A stretch of DNA of 64,000 nucleotides, from the NCBI GenBank assembly GCA_010671905.1, contig JAAHII010000001.1, positions 4,588,001 through 4,652,000 on the forward strand, read 5' to 3'. This document shows positions 10,107 through 20,568 of this stretch, piece after piece. Positions within the stretch are counted from its first letter, which is position 1, and every line of letters starts with the position of its first letter. The notes beneath the pieces were generated by a model. The model ran no database searches and was not told where the DNA came from. It saw only the letters and a program-made list of their open reading frames with translations. A program made the position numbers and the translations under genes. The stretch comes from Leptolyngbya sp. SIOISBB. Its GTDB lineage: Bacteria; Cyanobacteriota; Cyanobacteriia; Phormidesmidales; Phormidesmidaceae.

Positions 10107-10958
10107 ATGGCGCAACGGTACGTTCGAGTGCAATCGCAAGCAGGACCTCTCCACTACGGTTTGCTACAGTCCGATCGCAGTGTCCGGGTTCTGGATGCAC
10201 CACCTTGGCTGCAAGGGGAAGTTACCGAGACGATTTTGGAGGCTGATAGCTATCGGCTATTAGCACCCTGTGCGCCATCAAAAATTATTGCGGTGGGCAA
10301 AAACTACGCCAAACATGCGGCAGAAATGGGGGGAGAGCTGCCAACTGAGCCCCTATTGTTTATGAAGCCTTCAACCGCTGTGATTGCTACAGAGACGGCA
10401 ATCTTGTATCCGCCTCAGTCTCAGCGAGTGGACTATGAAGGAGAGTTGGCACTGGTGATTGGCGATCGCTGCATCGACTGTAATGAAGCGATGGCTCAAG
10501 ACCGGATTTGGGGCTATACCATTGCCAATGACGTGACCGCGCGCGATTTGCAGGCCCGCGATCGCCAATGGATCCGCGCTAAAGGCTTTGATACGTTTTG
10601 CCCCCTCGGCCCGTGGATTGTCCGAGAGCTCAATCCGTCAGCTAAGGTGCAAACGTTTTTGAATGGACAGCCTGAGCCCTTACAAGTGGGTGAAATCAGC
10701 GATATGGTGTTTTCACCTGAGGCGCTGGTGGCCTATATTAGCCAGGTAATGACCCTGTTGCCAGGTGACGTGGTCTTAACTGGTACTCCTGCTGGTGTTG
10801 GGCCATTAGCGATCGGCGATCGCGTGCGCGTTGAAATTGAAGGCATTGGCTCTCTTGAAAATCCGGTGCAGGCTCGGCCAATGCCAGCACAACTCCTTGT
10901 TATGGACTCCATGGACTCGACCGAATCAATGGAGTCTATGGAATCTCAGAGCTGGTAA
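10107..10958 (+). CDS. Fumarylacetoacetate hydrolase family protein
   Basis: [77 protein letters not shown]. Confidence 0.93.
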   Translation: MAQRYVRVQSQAGPLHYGLLQSDRSVRVLDAPPWLQGEVTETILEADSYRLLAPCAPSKIIAVGKNYAKHAAEMGGELPTEPLLFMKPSTAVIATETAILYPPQSQRVDYEGELALVIGDRCIDCNEAMAQDRIWGYTIANDVTARDLQARDRQWIRAKGFDTFCPLGPWIVRELNPSAKVQTFLNGQPEPLQVGEISDMVFSPEALVAYISQVMTLLPGDVVLTGTPAGVGPLAIGDRVRVEIEGIGSLENPVQARPMPAQLLVMDSMDSTESMESMESQSW

Positions 10959-11463
10959 GGAAGTTTTTGTCATATTGAGCGGACGCATAGCAGCAGAATT
11001 CGGAATGCAGAATTCAGAAGTCGGAGTTGAAAAGCCCACCAGATAATAATTTCAGACGTTGGGATGACCTAACCCCACATTTCGCAGGTTGAAAGACAGA
11101 ACAGGGTATTTTATCGGATACCTTGAAACGCTTGCCGTGTAAGCATCTTACCATTTTAGGGCTGTTCAATTCTTAACCGCTGAAAAGCAGACTCACATTG
11201 AAGCAGAGCTTTCGGCATCAACACCAGTAACGCTGACCTTTCAGTCCGACCTGTCGACCGCGATCTCGCCTAGAAAATCCAACCAGCGTTTATTAAAGAC
11301 AAGCAAATTGATGCAGAATGCAGCGAACCCAAGATTACTCCATTCCAGCCTCTATCGCTGAAAGCCTTATTGGACAAGGCTTTAAAAAATGTGCGGTTTG
11401 GTGAGAAGACCTGCGAAATGTCGGCTAACCAAATTGCGACTTACCATACAAGCCTTTAAAGCA

Positions 11464-11494
11464 AAAACGGTCTCCTCGTTCAAGAGACCGTTTT
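11464..11494 (-). terminator. Rho-independent terminator downstream of the Tic20-like gene
   Basis: AAAACGGTCTC / GAGACCGTTTT inverted repeat just 3' of the minus-strand gene. Confidence 0.7.
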
Positions 11495-11530
11495 AACAGT
11501 GAGTCAAGAGATTCCAGAAGCTATCAAACC

Positions 11531-12034
11531 TTAGCGCACCTGCATGTAAACCGCTTCAGATAGGGTAGGAATCTCAGCATACTCACCACGAATGGTTTGC
11601 ACCACAGAGAACACGATTGCACTTAAGACACCCAACAACACAACGTTCAAAATGGTGTCGACAAATAGACCTGTTCCCAGGGTCGGTACCAACACCATAC
11701 TTAGGATGATTTGCCCCAAAATCAGCAAAATATCCAACAAGATGGCTTGCATCGTGTTGAAGCGAATGAAGTGGCTAATGTTGGTATTGCGCACTACCAG
11801 TGTGAGTAGCAGGATAAAGACAATGAGACCAGCAAACGGAAACCCTGTGTAGATCTGAATTAGAGGACTTAGGGCAACTAAAATTAAGCCTAAAGCCGGA
11901 AACTGTGAAAATAACCCAATGTCGAATTCACTGGCAAAAAACATGCCGAGTAAAGAGACTTCGACTAAGGGGAGTAAGTAAGGCAAACAGGCAAAAAAAC
12001 GATCTTGTGCTGTTGTGGTGCCACGCCAAGTCAT
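11531..12034 (-). CDS. Tic20 family membrane protein
   Basis: DRFFACLPYLLPLVEV ... VRNTNISHFIRFNTMQAILLDILLIL ... VQTIRGEYAEIPTLSEAVYMQVR. Confidence 0.93.
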   Translation of the reverse strand: MTWRGTTTAQDRFFACLPYLLPLVEVSLLGMFFASEFDIGLFSQFPALGLILVALSPLIQIYTGFPFAGLIVFILLLTLVVRNTNISHFIRFNTMQAILLDILLILGQIILSMVLVPTLGTGLFVDTILNVVLLGVLSAIVFSVVQTIRGEYAEIPTLSEAVYMQVR

Positions 12035-12151
12035 TGGGGATGCTCAGCCTCCTCGAATGAATAATATGGTCTATGCTAACTGACAAATCGTCAGAGGGCA
12101 GAAGCAGCTGCAGACTTTGTCTCAATTAATCTTGAGTTTCGTCAGATTGAG

Positions 12152-12352
12152 CTAACCAATATCAGCGATTTTAAAGCCCATCTGGCACTCGTACTGCTGG
12201 GGCTGTCCTTCCTGCAGATTGGTTAGAGAGCGTCCACAGGTCAGTCGCCCATGATGGAAGCGAGGTTGCCCCTCTTGGTCAGCCATTAGACAAGTTTGGC
12301 AGACAGCATTGGGGGCGAGGAGTTGATCTTTCATCATGACAACCAACATCAA
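12152..12352 (-). CDS. Small Cys-containing hypothetical protein
   Basis: 66-aa ORF with CxxC (VCQTCL) and two further Cys. Confidence 0.5.
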   Translation of the reverse strand: MMLVVMMKDQLLAPNAVCQTCLMADQEGQPRFHHGRLTCGRSLTNLQEGQPQQYECQMGFKIADIG

Positions 12353-12470
12353 AAATACCTCCCAAATTTTTCTAACTTTTTGATCTACTAAAGTCAGATT
12401 TTATCTGCCTCTATTTTAAGCGGGTTGCCCCAGTAATATGTGTACAAAAATACACACCTTAATAGGTATG

Positions 12471-12494
12471 CGCCTCCAGCGATCGCTGGAGGCG
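12471..12494. repeat. 24-bp perfect palindrome with a HIP1 core
   Basis: CGCCTCCAGCGATCGCTGGAGGCG. Confidence 0.8.
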
Positions 12495-12533
12495 ATAGAG
12501 AGAGCGACCTCCCTTGATAGCAAAATCCAGAAT

Positions 12534-13376
12534 TTATGACTGATGCTCGGTCAACCAGCGGGCAAATTCCTGAGCTGGGGCAATCCGGATGCCACTCTCA
12601 CCGATATAGGCAACCTCAGGAAGATATTCCGCTGGATGGGTGTCGGGTGGGCGCGCAACTTTATCAGCAATCCGGAGTTGGGTCGGTTCCATGTGCAAGG
12701 TCATGATGCGACACTGGCGGTTCCCGTTAGCGCCAGCATGAGCCAAGCCTTTGAGGCGACCCCAAACTACAATGTCACCTTCGGCGATCAGACTACCTCC
12801 CGGATTCACGTCTCCTAAAATGACGACTGTGCCCGCATGGCGAATTTCCATCCCCGAACGGATGGTACTTTGCAGATACAGGGGGTCGTCCAGTGGGTTC
12901 CCGGGCCGGGGAGAGGATTGCGTGAGTGGCGTAGTCGGTGGCTGTTGTTCGACCGAATAGCCTGCTGTGGCTGCCGCGACGGCAGTTTGACGGCGACTCG
13001 TATAAACCCGTTCTAGTCTTAAGTCGGCTTCGGTGAGAGCGTTGGCAATCGACTGGAGCTGCCGAACATCCAGCAAGCGATCGCTCGCGACCAAATAAAC
13101 TGGGGTCTGCGGCTGCCAAAACCGTTCTCCCGCAGCGAGTCGGTGTTTCAGCTGCTCCCAGACTTCTTCCCAGGGTGAGGTCGTGGTCTCGACGGGCTCT
13201 GCAGGCAGGAGCAACAACGTTTTGGTTCCCTGGGTTTTGAACCGTACCTGTAGAGCGGGGTCGACCTCGGCACTAGGCAGATCAGGCGACACCTCGGCAG
13301 GCGTTGTGTCCACATTGACTGGGGTAGAATCCAAGCTCATAGTTGACGTCAGAATCAAAAAAGTCCGGTTCGTCAT
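12534..13376 (-). CDS. minC: Septum site-determining protein MinC
   Basis: TIRSGMEIRHAGTVVILGDVNPGGSLIAEGDIVVWGRLKGLAHAGANGNRQCRIMTLHMEPTQLRIADKVARPP. Confidence 0.94.
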   Translation of the reverse strand: MTNRTFLILTSTMSLDSTPVNVDTTPAEVSPDLPSAEVDPALQVRFKTQGTKTLLLLPAEPVETTTSPWEEVWEQLKHRLAAGERFWQPQTPVYLVASDRLLDVRQLQSIANALTEADLRLERVYTSRRQTAVAAATAGYSVEQQPPTTPLTQSSPRPGNPLDDPLYLQSTIRSGMEIRHAGTVVILGDVNPGGSLIAEGDIVVWGRLKGLAHAGANGNRQCRIMTLHMEPTQLRIADKVARPPDTHPAEYLPEVAYIGESGIRIAPAQEFARWLTEHQS

Positions 13377-13462
13377 GCCATCTTAGAGCAGGATGTCTGT
13401 ACTGTGTGGCCGGATGGAAAAGTTATTGGCGGCGCTTGCTGCTGGGTAAGGAGCAGACAGTC

Positions 13463-14482
13463 ATGAAGTCCTGGAGTCCTCTACATGCTCATTTGCATCA
13501 AACTCTGCGATCACGCCACTTGGTTGACAGTCCCAACCCTCAGACCGCCGCCCCAACCCTGCTACCGGCTCAGGCGCGAGTATTAATCGGCGTTTCCGGA
13601 GGGCAGGATTCTCAGTGTCTATTGCGCTTGCTGGTTGATTTGCAACCAAAATGGCAATGGCAGCTTCACGCTATCCACTGTAATCACCGCTGGCGTGGGG
13701 ACGCGGCGGCAAATGCCGATTTTGTGACTCAATGGGCAGCGGTGTCAAACGTTCCCTGTGTGGTAAAAGTGGCAGACACCCCACCTGAGAGTGAAGCTGC
13801 GGCCCGTCAGTGGCGCTACCAGATCTTTGGCCAGGCCGCTCAAGCATTGGGCTGTACCCATGTGGTGACCGGGCATACTGCTAGCGATCGTGCAGAAACT
13901 CTCTTATTTAATCTGGTGCGTGGCAGTGGGTTGGATGGCTTGCAGGCACTATCTTGGCAGCGATCGCTCAGTCCAGATACGCCCGATATTTCACTCGTTC
14001 GCCCCCTGTTGGATGTCACCCGTGAGCAAACGGGCAACTTTTGCCGAGAATACAATTTACCGATTTGGGAAGATATGACCAATCGCGATCTCACCTATCG
14101 CCGTAATCGTCTGCGCCTCGACATTTTGCCAACTCTACGTCAGCATTTCAATCCGCGCGTTGACTCGACCTTGGCCCAGACAGCAGAAATCATCGCAGCT
14201 GAGGTGCTTTATTTAAACGCCGAGGCTGACCGCATTTATGAACAGTGTGTTGTTGCCCATGAAGTGCAACGGCGATCGCTCCGGGCTGTTCCACTTGCCC
14301 TGCAGCGACGGGTCATTCGCCAATGGCTGATGAATCAACTGCCTACGACCCCACAATTCGACCAAGTGGAAAAAGTGCTGACACTATTGGCCGCCCCGAA
14401 TCGTAGTCAAACTGATCCTTTGCCTGGTGGGGGGATTGCCGTCGTCGATGATCCCTGGATTCGGTTACAAATGAGGACATAA
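13463..14482 (+). CDS. tilS: tRNA(Ile)-lysidine synthase
   Basis: LIGVSGGQDSQCLLRLL (SGGxDS PP-loop), HCNHRWRGDAAANADF, GHTASDRAETLLFNLVRGSGLDGL. Confidence 0.95.
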   Translation: MKSWSPLHAHLHQTLRSRHLVDSPNPQTAAPTLLPAQARVLIGVSGGQDSQCLLRLLVDLQPKWQWQLHAIHCNHRWRGDAAANADFVTQWAAVSNVPCVVKVADTPPESEAAARQWRYQIFGQAAQALGCTHVVTGHTASDRAETLLFNLVRGSGLDGLQALSWQRSLSPDTPDISLVRPLLDVTREQTGNFCREYNLPIWEDMTNRDLTYRRNRLRLDILPTLRQHFNPRVDSTLAQTAEIIAAEVLYLNAEADRIYEQCVVAHEVQRRSLRAVPLALQRRVIRQWLMNQLPTTPQFDQVEKVLTLLAAPNRSQTDPLPGGGIAVVDDPWIRLQMRT

Positions 14483-14617
14483 TGCAACTGAATCTTGTGA
14501 CCATAGCCATCTACCAAAACGACCAAAACTCGGGATGTCAGGAAACCCGCGTCATGGCCTGTCGGTGGAACCTTGGCCCGGTATACTGGCGAGGGAGTAA
14601 CAGGAGCACCGAAAGCT

Positions 14618-15256
14618 TTGGGCGTTGATCTGCGCAGCTACGTATACATTGACAGTCTGCAACCGCAGCACGCCGCTTTTATGGGAACGGTTTCCGTTGG
14701 CTTCCTGCCATTACCAGGCGATTCCTCTCTATGGCTCGAAATTTCACCCGGTATTGAAGTCCATCGCTTGATGGATATTGCGCTGAAGTCTGCCGTCGTG
14801 CGACCCGCAGTACTGATGGTCGAGCGGCTATATGGCACGCTAGAAATCCATTCCAGTAGTCAAGCCGAAGTGCGGGCAGCCAGTCAGTCGATGTTGGATG
14901 CTCTGGGGGTTGATCGCCGCGATTGCTTGCGCCCCCAGATCAAGTCCAGTCAAGTGATTCGCAATCTCGACTCGCATCATGTGCAACTGATTAATCGGAC
15001 CCGTCGCGGCAACATGATTGTGGCTGGCCAAACGCTCTATGTCTTTGAGGTCGAGCCAGCCGCCTATGCTTCTCTTGCAGCGAATGAAGCGGAAAAGGCG
15101 GCCCTGATCAATATCTTGCAAATCACTTCAGTTGGCAGCTTTGGGCGTCTGTATTTGGGGGGCGAAGAGCGAGATATTTTGGCTGCTCAACAAGCGGTTC
15201 TGTCAGCGATGGAAAACTTGCCCGGTCGCGATCGCAACGACTTTCGTAACGAGTAG
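14618..15256 (+). CDS. ccmP: Carboxysome shell protein CcmP (tandem BMC domain); probable TTG start
   Basis: [47 protein letters not shown] ... [62 protein letters not shown]. Confidence 0.88.
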   Translation: MGVDLRSYVYIDSLQPQHAAFMGTVSVGFLPLPGDSSLWLEISPGIEVHRLMDIALKSAVVRPAVLMVERLYGTLEIHSSSQAEVRAASQSMLDALGVDRRDCLRPQIKSSQVIRNLDSHHVQLINRTRRGNMIVAGQTLYVFEVEPAAYASLAANEAEKAALINILQITSVGSFGRLYLGGEERDILAAQQAVLSAMENLPGRDRNDFRNE

Positions 15257-15362
15257 ATGAACTTGCTACCTCTGGGCTTTCTAGTGCCGACGTTTTTAGA
15301 ACGGCGCTAGCGTAGGCTCGAATATTCCTGCTGTCCGGCAATATCGATGTATCGCAATCTGC

Positions 15363-15406
15363 GTGAGCTGCGGCTACTTGAAATGTGAGCTGCGGCTACT
15401 TGAAAT
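15363..15406. repeat. Tandem 22-bp duplication
   Basis: (GTGAGCTGCGGCTACTTGAAAT)x2, read directly. Confidence 0.9.
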
Positions 15407-15589
15407 CACGCAATCCTTATCAAATAAGGTTTCTTGAACTCGTGCTCCGCACTCTGAACTCCGAATTTCGCTAGCTCGCTCTATGGAGCGGTGAGCACAG
15501 TTCTGATCGCAGCAATCAAAGACCAGTCAGTCCTTCCTTTCTGGCCTTTGGCTCGGCGCTCTGCAGTCTGCTGACCCAATTGGAGCTTC

Positions 15590-18500
15590 TTATGGGGTGC
15601 CCTGTTGCACCGGAATCGTAATGTAAAACGTCGTCCCCTGACCTGTTTTTGATTCGCAGCTTAAGGTGCCACGGTGCTGTTCAGTCACGATTTGATAACT
15701 GATGGAGAGGCCAATACCCGTACCTTTGCCAATCGGTTTGGTGGTATAAAATGGTTCGAAAATTCGCTGTCGTTGTTCCGTAGGAATACCAGGGCCATTG
15801 TCGGTAATAGTGATGAGCACCTCATGAGACGTTAAAAGCGCCGTCGCGATTTCTAGCTTCGGAGGCTCGGACTGCTGGTCGGCAGCGAGTTGCTCGTCCA
15901 GGGCATCAAGGGCATTGCTGAGCAAATTCATAAAGACCTGATTGAGTTTGCCGGCATAGCATTCCACCAGGGGTAGGTCGTCATAGTACCGCTCTAGTGA
16001 GATTAGGGGGCGATCGCCGTGGGCCTTTAGCCGATGCTGCAAAATCATAATGGTGCTATCCAGGCCATCATGTAGATTCACTGCTTTCAGTTCGGCTTCA
16101 TCCATCCGTGAGAAAGTCCGCAGTGACGCGACAATCTTCTTGATCCGTTCAGCGCCAATCCGCATCGATTCCAGTAACTTAGGAAAGTCTTCTACTAAGA
16201 AATCCAGATCGATTTCCTCAATTACCTTTTGCAAGGATGCGGGTGGTGCCGGATAGGTTTGCCGATAGTGTGCCATTAATTTCAGGAGATCTTCGGCATA
16301 TTCCGCCGCATGTAGAATATTGCCGTCGATAAAACTCACTGGGTTATTGATTTCGTGGGCCACACCGGCGACTAACTGACCCAAGCTGGACATCTTTTCT
16401 GTCTGTACGAGTTGCGACTGTGTACGCTGTAGTTCGGCCAATGTCGCTTTCAGGTCGGCAGATTGTTGACGCGCTCGAACCGCATTCTCGGTTGCTTGCT
16501 GATACAGATCAGCCTGCCCGATTGCCAGACCCACTTGATCTGCTAGGGCCCTCAGGAGTTCGACTTCCTCTATCGTCCACTGGCGAGGTGCCCGACACTC
16601 ATGGGCAATCAGCAGACCCCAAAGCTGATTTTTTAGCAAAATTGGCACAATTAAATTGGCCCGTACCTGCAGCTTCTCGAGATATTGCACATGGCAGGTA
16701 TCGAAGCCGGCGTGATAGATATCAGGGATTTTGCGAACGTTGCCCTGAGCATAGTGATCAGCCAGTCCTTGGGGGAAGCAGTTATCCATGCCAATTTCGC
16801 CCAGAGTCGATCGCCAATTCGGTTCGCAATCTTCAACAATGACTTCCCCAGTCCAATCTGGTTTAAAGCGATAGACCACCACGCGATCCGTGATGAGTTG
16901 GCTGCGTACGGTTTCAACCGTGGTTTGGAGTAAGGGCATCAACTCCAGAGAGTCGCGGATCTGAGTCGAGATGCGGTTAATTAAGCCCTGCCGACGAACT
17001 AGCGCTTGCAGTTGGGTTTCCGATTCTTTGCGGCGAGTGATGTCGGTGAGCACGCCATCAATCAATTGCACGGTGCCGGTACTGTCTGTAATCGGTTGTC
17101 CCGTTTCTAAAACCCAGCGAATTTGGCCATCGGCATGCAACACTCGATATTCCGATTCAAAAGGTTGACGACGGGCGATCGCGGCAGTGATTTCGCGATC
17201 GACGCGGTCGCGATCAGCCGCATGAATGAGCCGCCAATCTTCCTGATGAATGGGATGATCCACTGGATATCCCGTAATTTCAGCGATCGCTTCGCTTTGG
17301 AAAAGTAGCGTCCAGTTTTGGTCGGCCTGGCAACGATAAACCGCACCGGGAATGTTGTTGATGAGCGTGCGGTTACGCTCTTCGCTTTCCTTGAGGGCTG
17401 CCTCGGCCAACCTGCGATCGGTAATATCGACGACGGTACCCATTAATCCGAGCACTAAACCGTCAGGATCACGCCAGAGCCCACTGCGTTCTTCGACCCA
17501 ACGAATGGTGCTGTCGCCCAGCAGTAGGCGATAGTGAATCTGATACTCTTGTCCGGTGTTAACGGCTTGACTCACGGCCTGTTTGAGCTGCTTGCGATCG
17601 TGCGGATGGACATTTTGCAAGTAGGTGGCAAAGGTGTCACAAAAGCTGACGGCAGTGGACTCCTAAGAGGGTGCCGGGTTCAGTTGTCCACGCCATTTGA
17701 TCGGTTGCTAGATCCCAAGTCCACACCCCCATCTCCGCAACCTTGAGAGCCATGCGTAATTGACGTTCGTTTTCGCGATAGGCTTCTTCGATTAATTTAC
17801 GTTCAGTGATATCTAACAGGACGCCACAAAAAACGACTTCACCCAACTCTTGAGGTACCGGCATGGCATCCAGACGCCACCAGAGAGTTTTGCCCTCTAA
17901 CGTCACCATTCGGCCTTCAAACTTCCAGGGGCTTAAAGTTTGAGCGGCTTCATGAATGGTGGATTGAAAGCGCTTACTGTCGCGGGGATGCAGCCGATCT
18001 AAAAAAGTTTGAGCGTCGGCCATCAAGACTGCCGGAGTCAGCCCAGTCAATGCCTGAATGCGATCGCTAACAAAATCGATCGCATACCCGGAGTCCAGGA
18101 CTCGCAGTTGCATCAGCGCACCAGGGATTGTTTCGGTAATGGTGCGAAAGCGAATTTCGTTATCGGCGATCGCCTGTTCCATCACCGCTTGTTCAATAGC
18201 GGCGGCTTCTACCTGCTTGCGGCTAGTGACATCCATCAGGAGGCCATCCCAGATCACCTCTCCTGTCGGCCAGATCTGGGGTCGACCAACAGTTTGCAGC
18301 CACCCGACCTGACCATCCGGTTTCAAATAGCGACCTTCCCATCGCCAAGCGACTAAAGCCTCTGCAGACTCTAGCAGGGTGTCATCAAAATGAGGACGGT
18401 CGAGCGGATGAATCCGATTGAGCACTTGGTCGACATTTGCCAAGATGACATCTGACGCTAAACCAAAGACTTCATAAGCTCCTGGACTCACAAATGCAAA

Positions 18501-19055
18501 CTGGACATCCCCTTGAGTTGAACGGCGAAGTTGATAAATGACGGCTGGGACATTGGCGAGTAGAGCCTGTAACTGAGGCCTTTGCCAAGATTCTGAGAAC
18601 TCTAATAAGGACGACTCTGTCTCTGAGGGGACAGGCTCTAGATAACAAATCAGGGACTGCCCATCGGCTGCGAGCTGAGTTCGCCGCGTCGCTTTGCAGT
18701 CGGCTGTAGCGGTTTGGGGAATAACGATAGTTGTGGGTGAGGGATTCCCATTGCCTTGCCAAGCTTGGGCATCTAAACTATGCAAGCGCTGAGCGATCGT
18801 GGGTGATAACAAATCGGCTTCTGTTGCTGCCGTCAAGGCCTGACGCGGTTGCCCCACCAACTGATAGCAGGCCTGATTGACAAATCGCAAGCGCTGTTCT
18901 TGATCTTTGATGTATATCGCAGTAGGGACTCCATCGAGAGTCTGGCAGAGCAAATCCTGGGGCACCTGTAAACCTTGAGGCGCATCAGTGATTGATTTAG
19001 AAACGTGCTTTGCCATAGCCTGCGTAATCTCAGTCTCAGCAATAAGGGCTCCCAT
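15590..19055 (-). pseudogene. Multi-PAS/GAF sensor histidine kinase split by one frameshift near 17641 (ORFs 17637..19055 and 15590..17620)
   Basis: First ORF ends mid-PAS (MGVWTWDLATDQMAWTTEPGTLLG...), second resumes the same PAS (..DTFATYLQNVHPHDRKQLKQAV); C-terminal HisKA/HATPase (VAGVAHEINNPVSFIDGN, DNGPGIPTEQRQRIFEPFYTTKPIGKGTGIGLSI). Confidence 0.85.
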
Positions 19056-19393
19056 CTTTGGCTCTGTTGGTGGTCCCAGGGCCCCGTCATGGGTCAGTCG
19101 GAAAGCATCTGTGAGTCAGCATCAGAGCGCTTGAGTCAACAAACAGGTGCCGTTCACGGACGATATATCCTGCGTATTAACGTGCTCACTGCCAGCCGTC
19201 CCAAAATGCCTGATGCTACCTTAAGCATGCCCACTGAGACACTTCCATAACCCATAACGTGGGTTTGATATCCGCCAGTGGTGGCCACAGTTGTGAATAG
19301 CATTTCAAGGTGCAAACCCATCGATATAATCACTTGCTGAGCGGCCATCAGGCAGTTCTATCTGCAGGCATCGATTACGCCAATTGGGGCAAC

Positions 19394-19855
19394 CTAAGTT
19401 CTCGAAAATGATGTGATCAAATCATCGATGTAGGGGACTACCAATGCGACACACTCGGCAGACATGGCCTCATTGACTACCGTTTTGAGGCAAGTATAGG
19501 CTTGTGCCGCTGAGTTAGTTGTATGTACTGCTCGGGTGATATTCTCCATCCACAGGGCAAACCCTTGTTGAAAAACTTCGGAGTCGTCCATGAGGACGGC
19601 TTTCGCAATTTCTTTGAGCGCATAACTCATATCGCGCTTGCATTTGGCGCCATGGGTTTGTACTTCTTGGCGGTGGGTTGTGGCCAACTGCCGTAATGCG
19701 GCAACTACCAGCGCTTCACCCTTGTTGCTCAGCACTTGATAAGCGGTTTGGCGCGTACTAAACGATTGGGCATAAGTCTGTAGCTCCTGGAGTTCTGTAT
19801 CGTTCAGGAAACGGCCATCTGCCTGCATTAAGGTTTGATTGAAGTTGGCTAGCAT
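19394..19855 (-). CDS. Orphan phycobilisome-superfamily (phycobiliprotein-like) protein with a conserved CxRD chromophore-site motif
   Basis: MLANFNQTLMQADGRFLNDTELQELQTYAQSF ... KCKRDMSYALKEIAKAVLMDDSEVF resembles the [20 protein letters not shown] region of phycobiliproteins. Confidence 0.75.
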   Translation of the reverse strand: MLANFNQTLMQADGRFLNDTELQELQTYAQSFSTRQTAYQVLSNKGEALVVAALRQLATTHRQEVQTHGAKCKRDMSYALKEIAKAVLMDDSEVFQQGFALWMENITRAVHTTNSAAQAYTCLKTVVNEAMSAECVALVVPYIDDLITSFSRT

Positions 19856-20330
19856 TGGTAACGATCTCCTCTCAAAATTGCGTTGTAAACTATTCGCGCT
19901 CACGCCTGTTAGGAGACTACTGTCTGGGGTCGGCATCCTTGAATCGATTTCCCATACCCAGGATTTCGACCCTGATTGAAGCCGACGACCTCATCAAGAT
20001 GATGTACCTTCAGGCACTCCACATAAGCTTGTCTGCTAGTTTGCCCTGACCAAACTTGACTCTCTTCATAATCTTGATTGAAATTTACTGGAATTCATGT
20101 GCACTGAAGTGGGAACTCGCGATCGTGAATGCCCAAACTCTGGCGACTAGAGCACTTCAATGAATTGCCGTGTTGACCTTTGATAAACGGAATTTGATAC
20201 GCTACGACAACTATTTGTTAAGAAAAGTCTCTGAAGTTTAACCTTGTTTGCAGCTGCTGAGCTGTGAGTCAAATCCCCACTGGCGAGATGATAGGTTGAG
20301 GGCTATTAATTAGCCTGATTACCCTAACCT

Positions 20331-20498
20331 ATGTATCAAAAGCAAGAAAAAGATTGGCTCGGTTCTTTTGTGACTGCCGCTCTTGGTGCCGGTATCATCA
20401 CTTCACTGGCGGTCGCACAAGGCCAGAGCCCTTGGTTAGCGATGGGTATTACCGGCTTTGCAGCTACTGTAGCCGTGGCTTTTGACCGCTTCCTGTAA
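20331..20498 (+). CDS. Small hydrophobic protein (55 aa), below the ORF-track length cutoff
   Basis: MYQKQEKDWLGSFVTAALGAGIITSLAVAQGQSPWLAMGITGFAATVAVAFDRFL*; two predicted TM stretches. Confidence 0.55.
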   Translation: MYQKQEKDWLGSFVTAALGAGIITSLAVAQGQSPWLAMGITGFAATVAVAFDRFL

Positions 20499-20568
20499 AC
20501 GGCTTTTGGGCAACTCAATAGATTTATTTTGCTCTCCCCTGGACTACCATACGCGCGATCCAGGGTTT

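Noticed and set aside
17635-17650. RF2-like programmed frameshift context (CTT TTG TGA C) at the PAS kinase break
   Set aside because: The slip site is not on the stop codon and no Shine-Dalgarno at the short spacing required; a plain indel is simpler.
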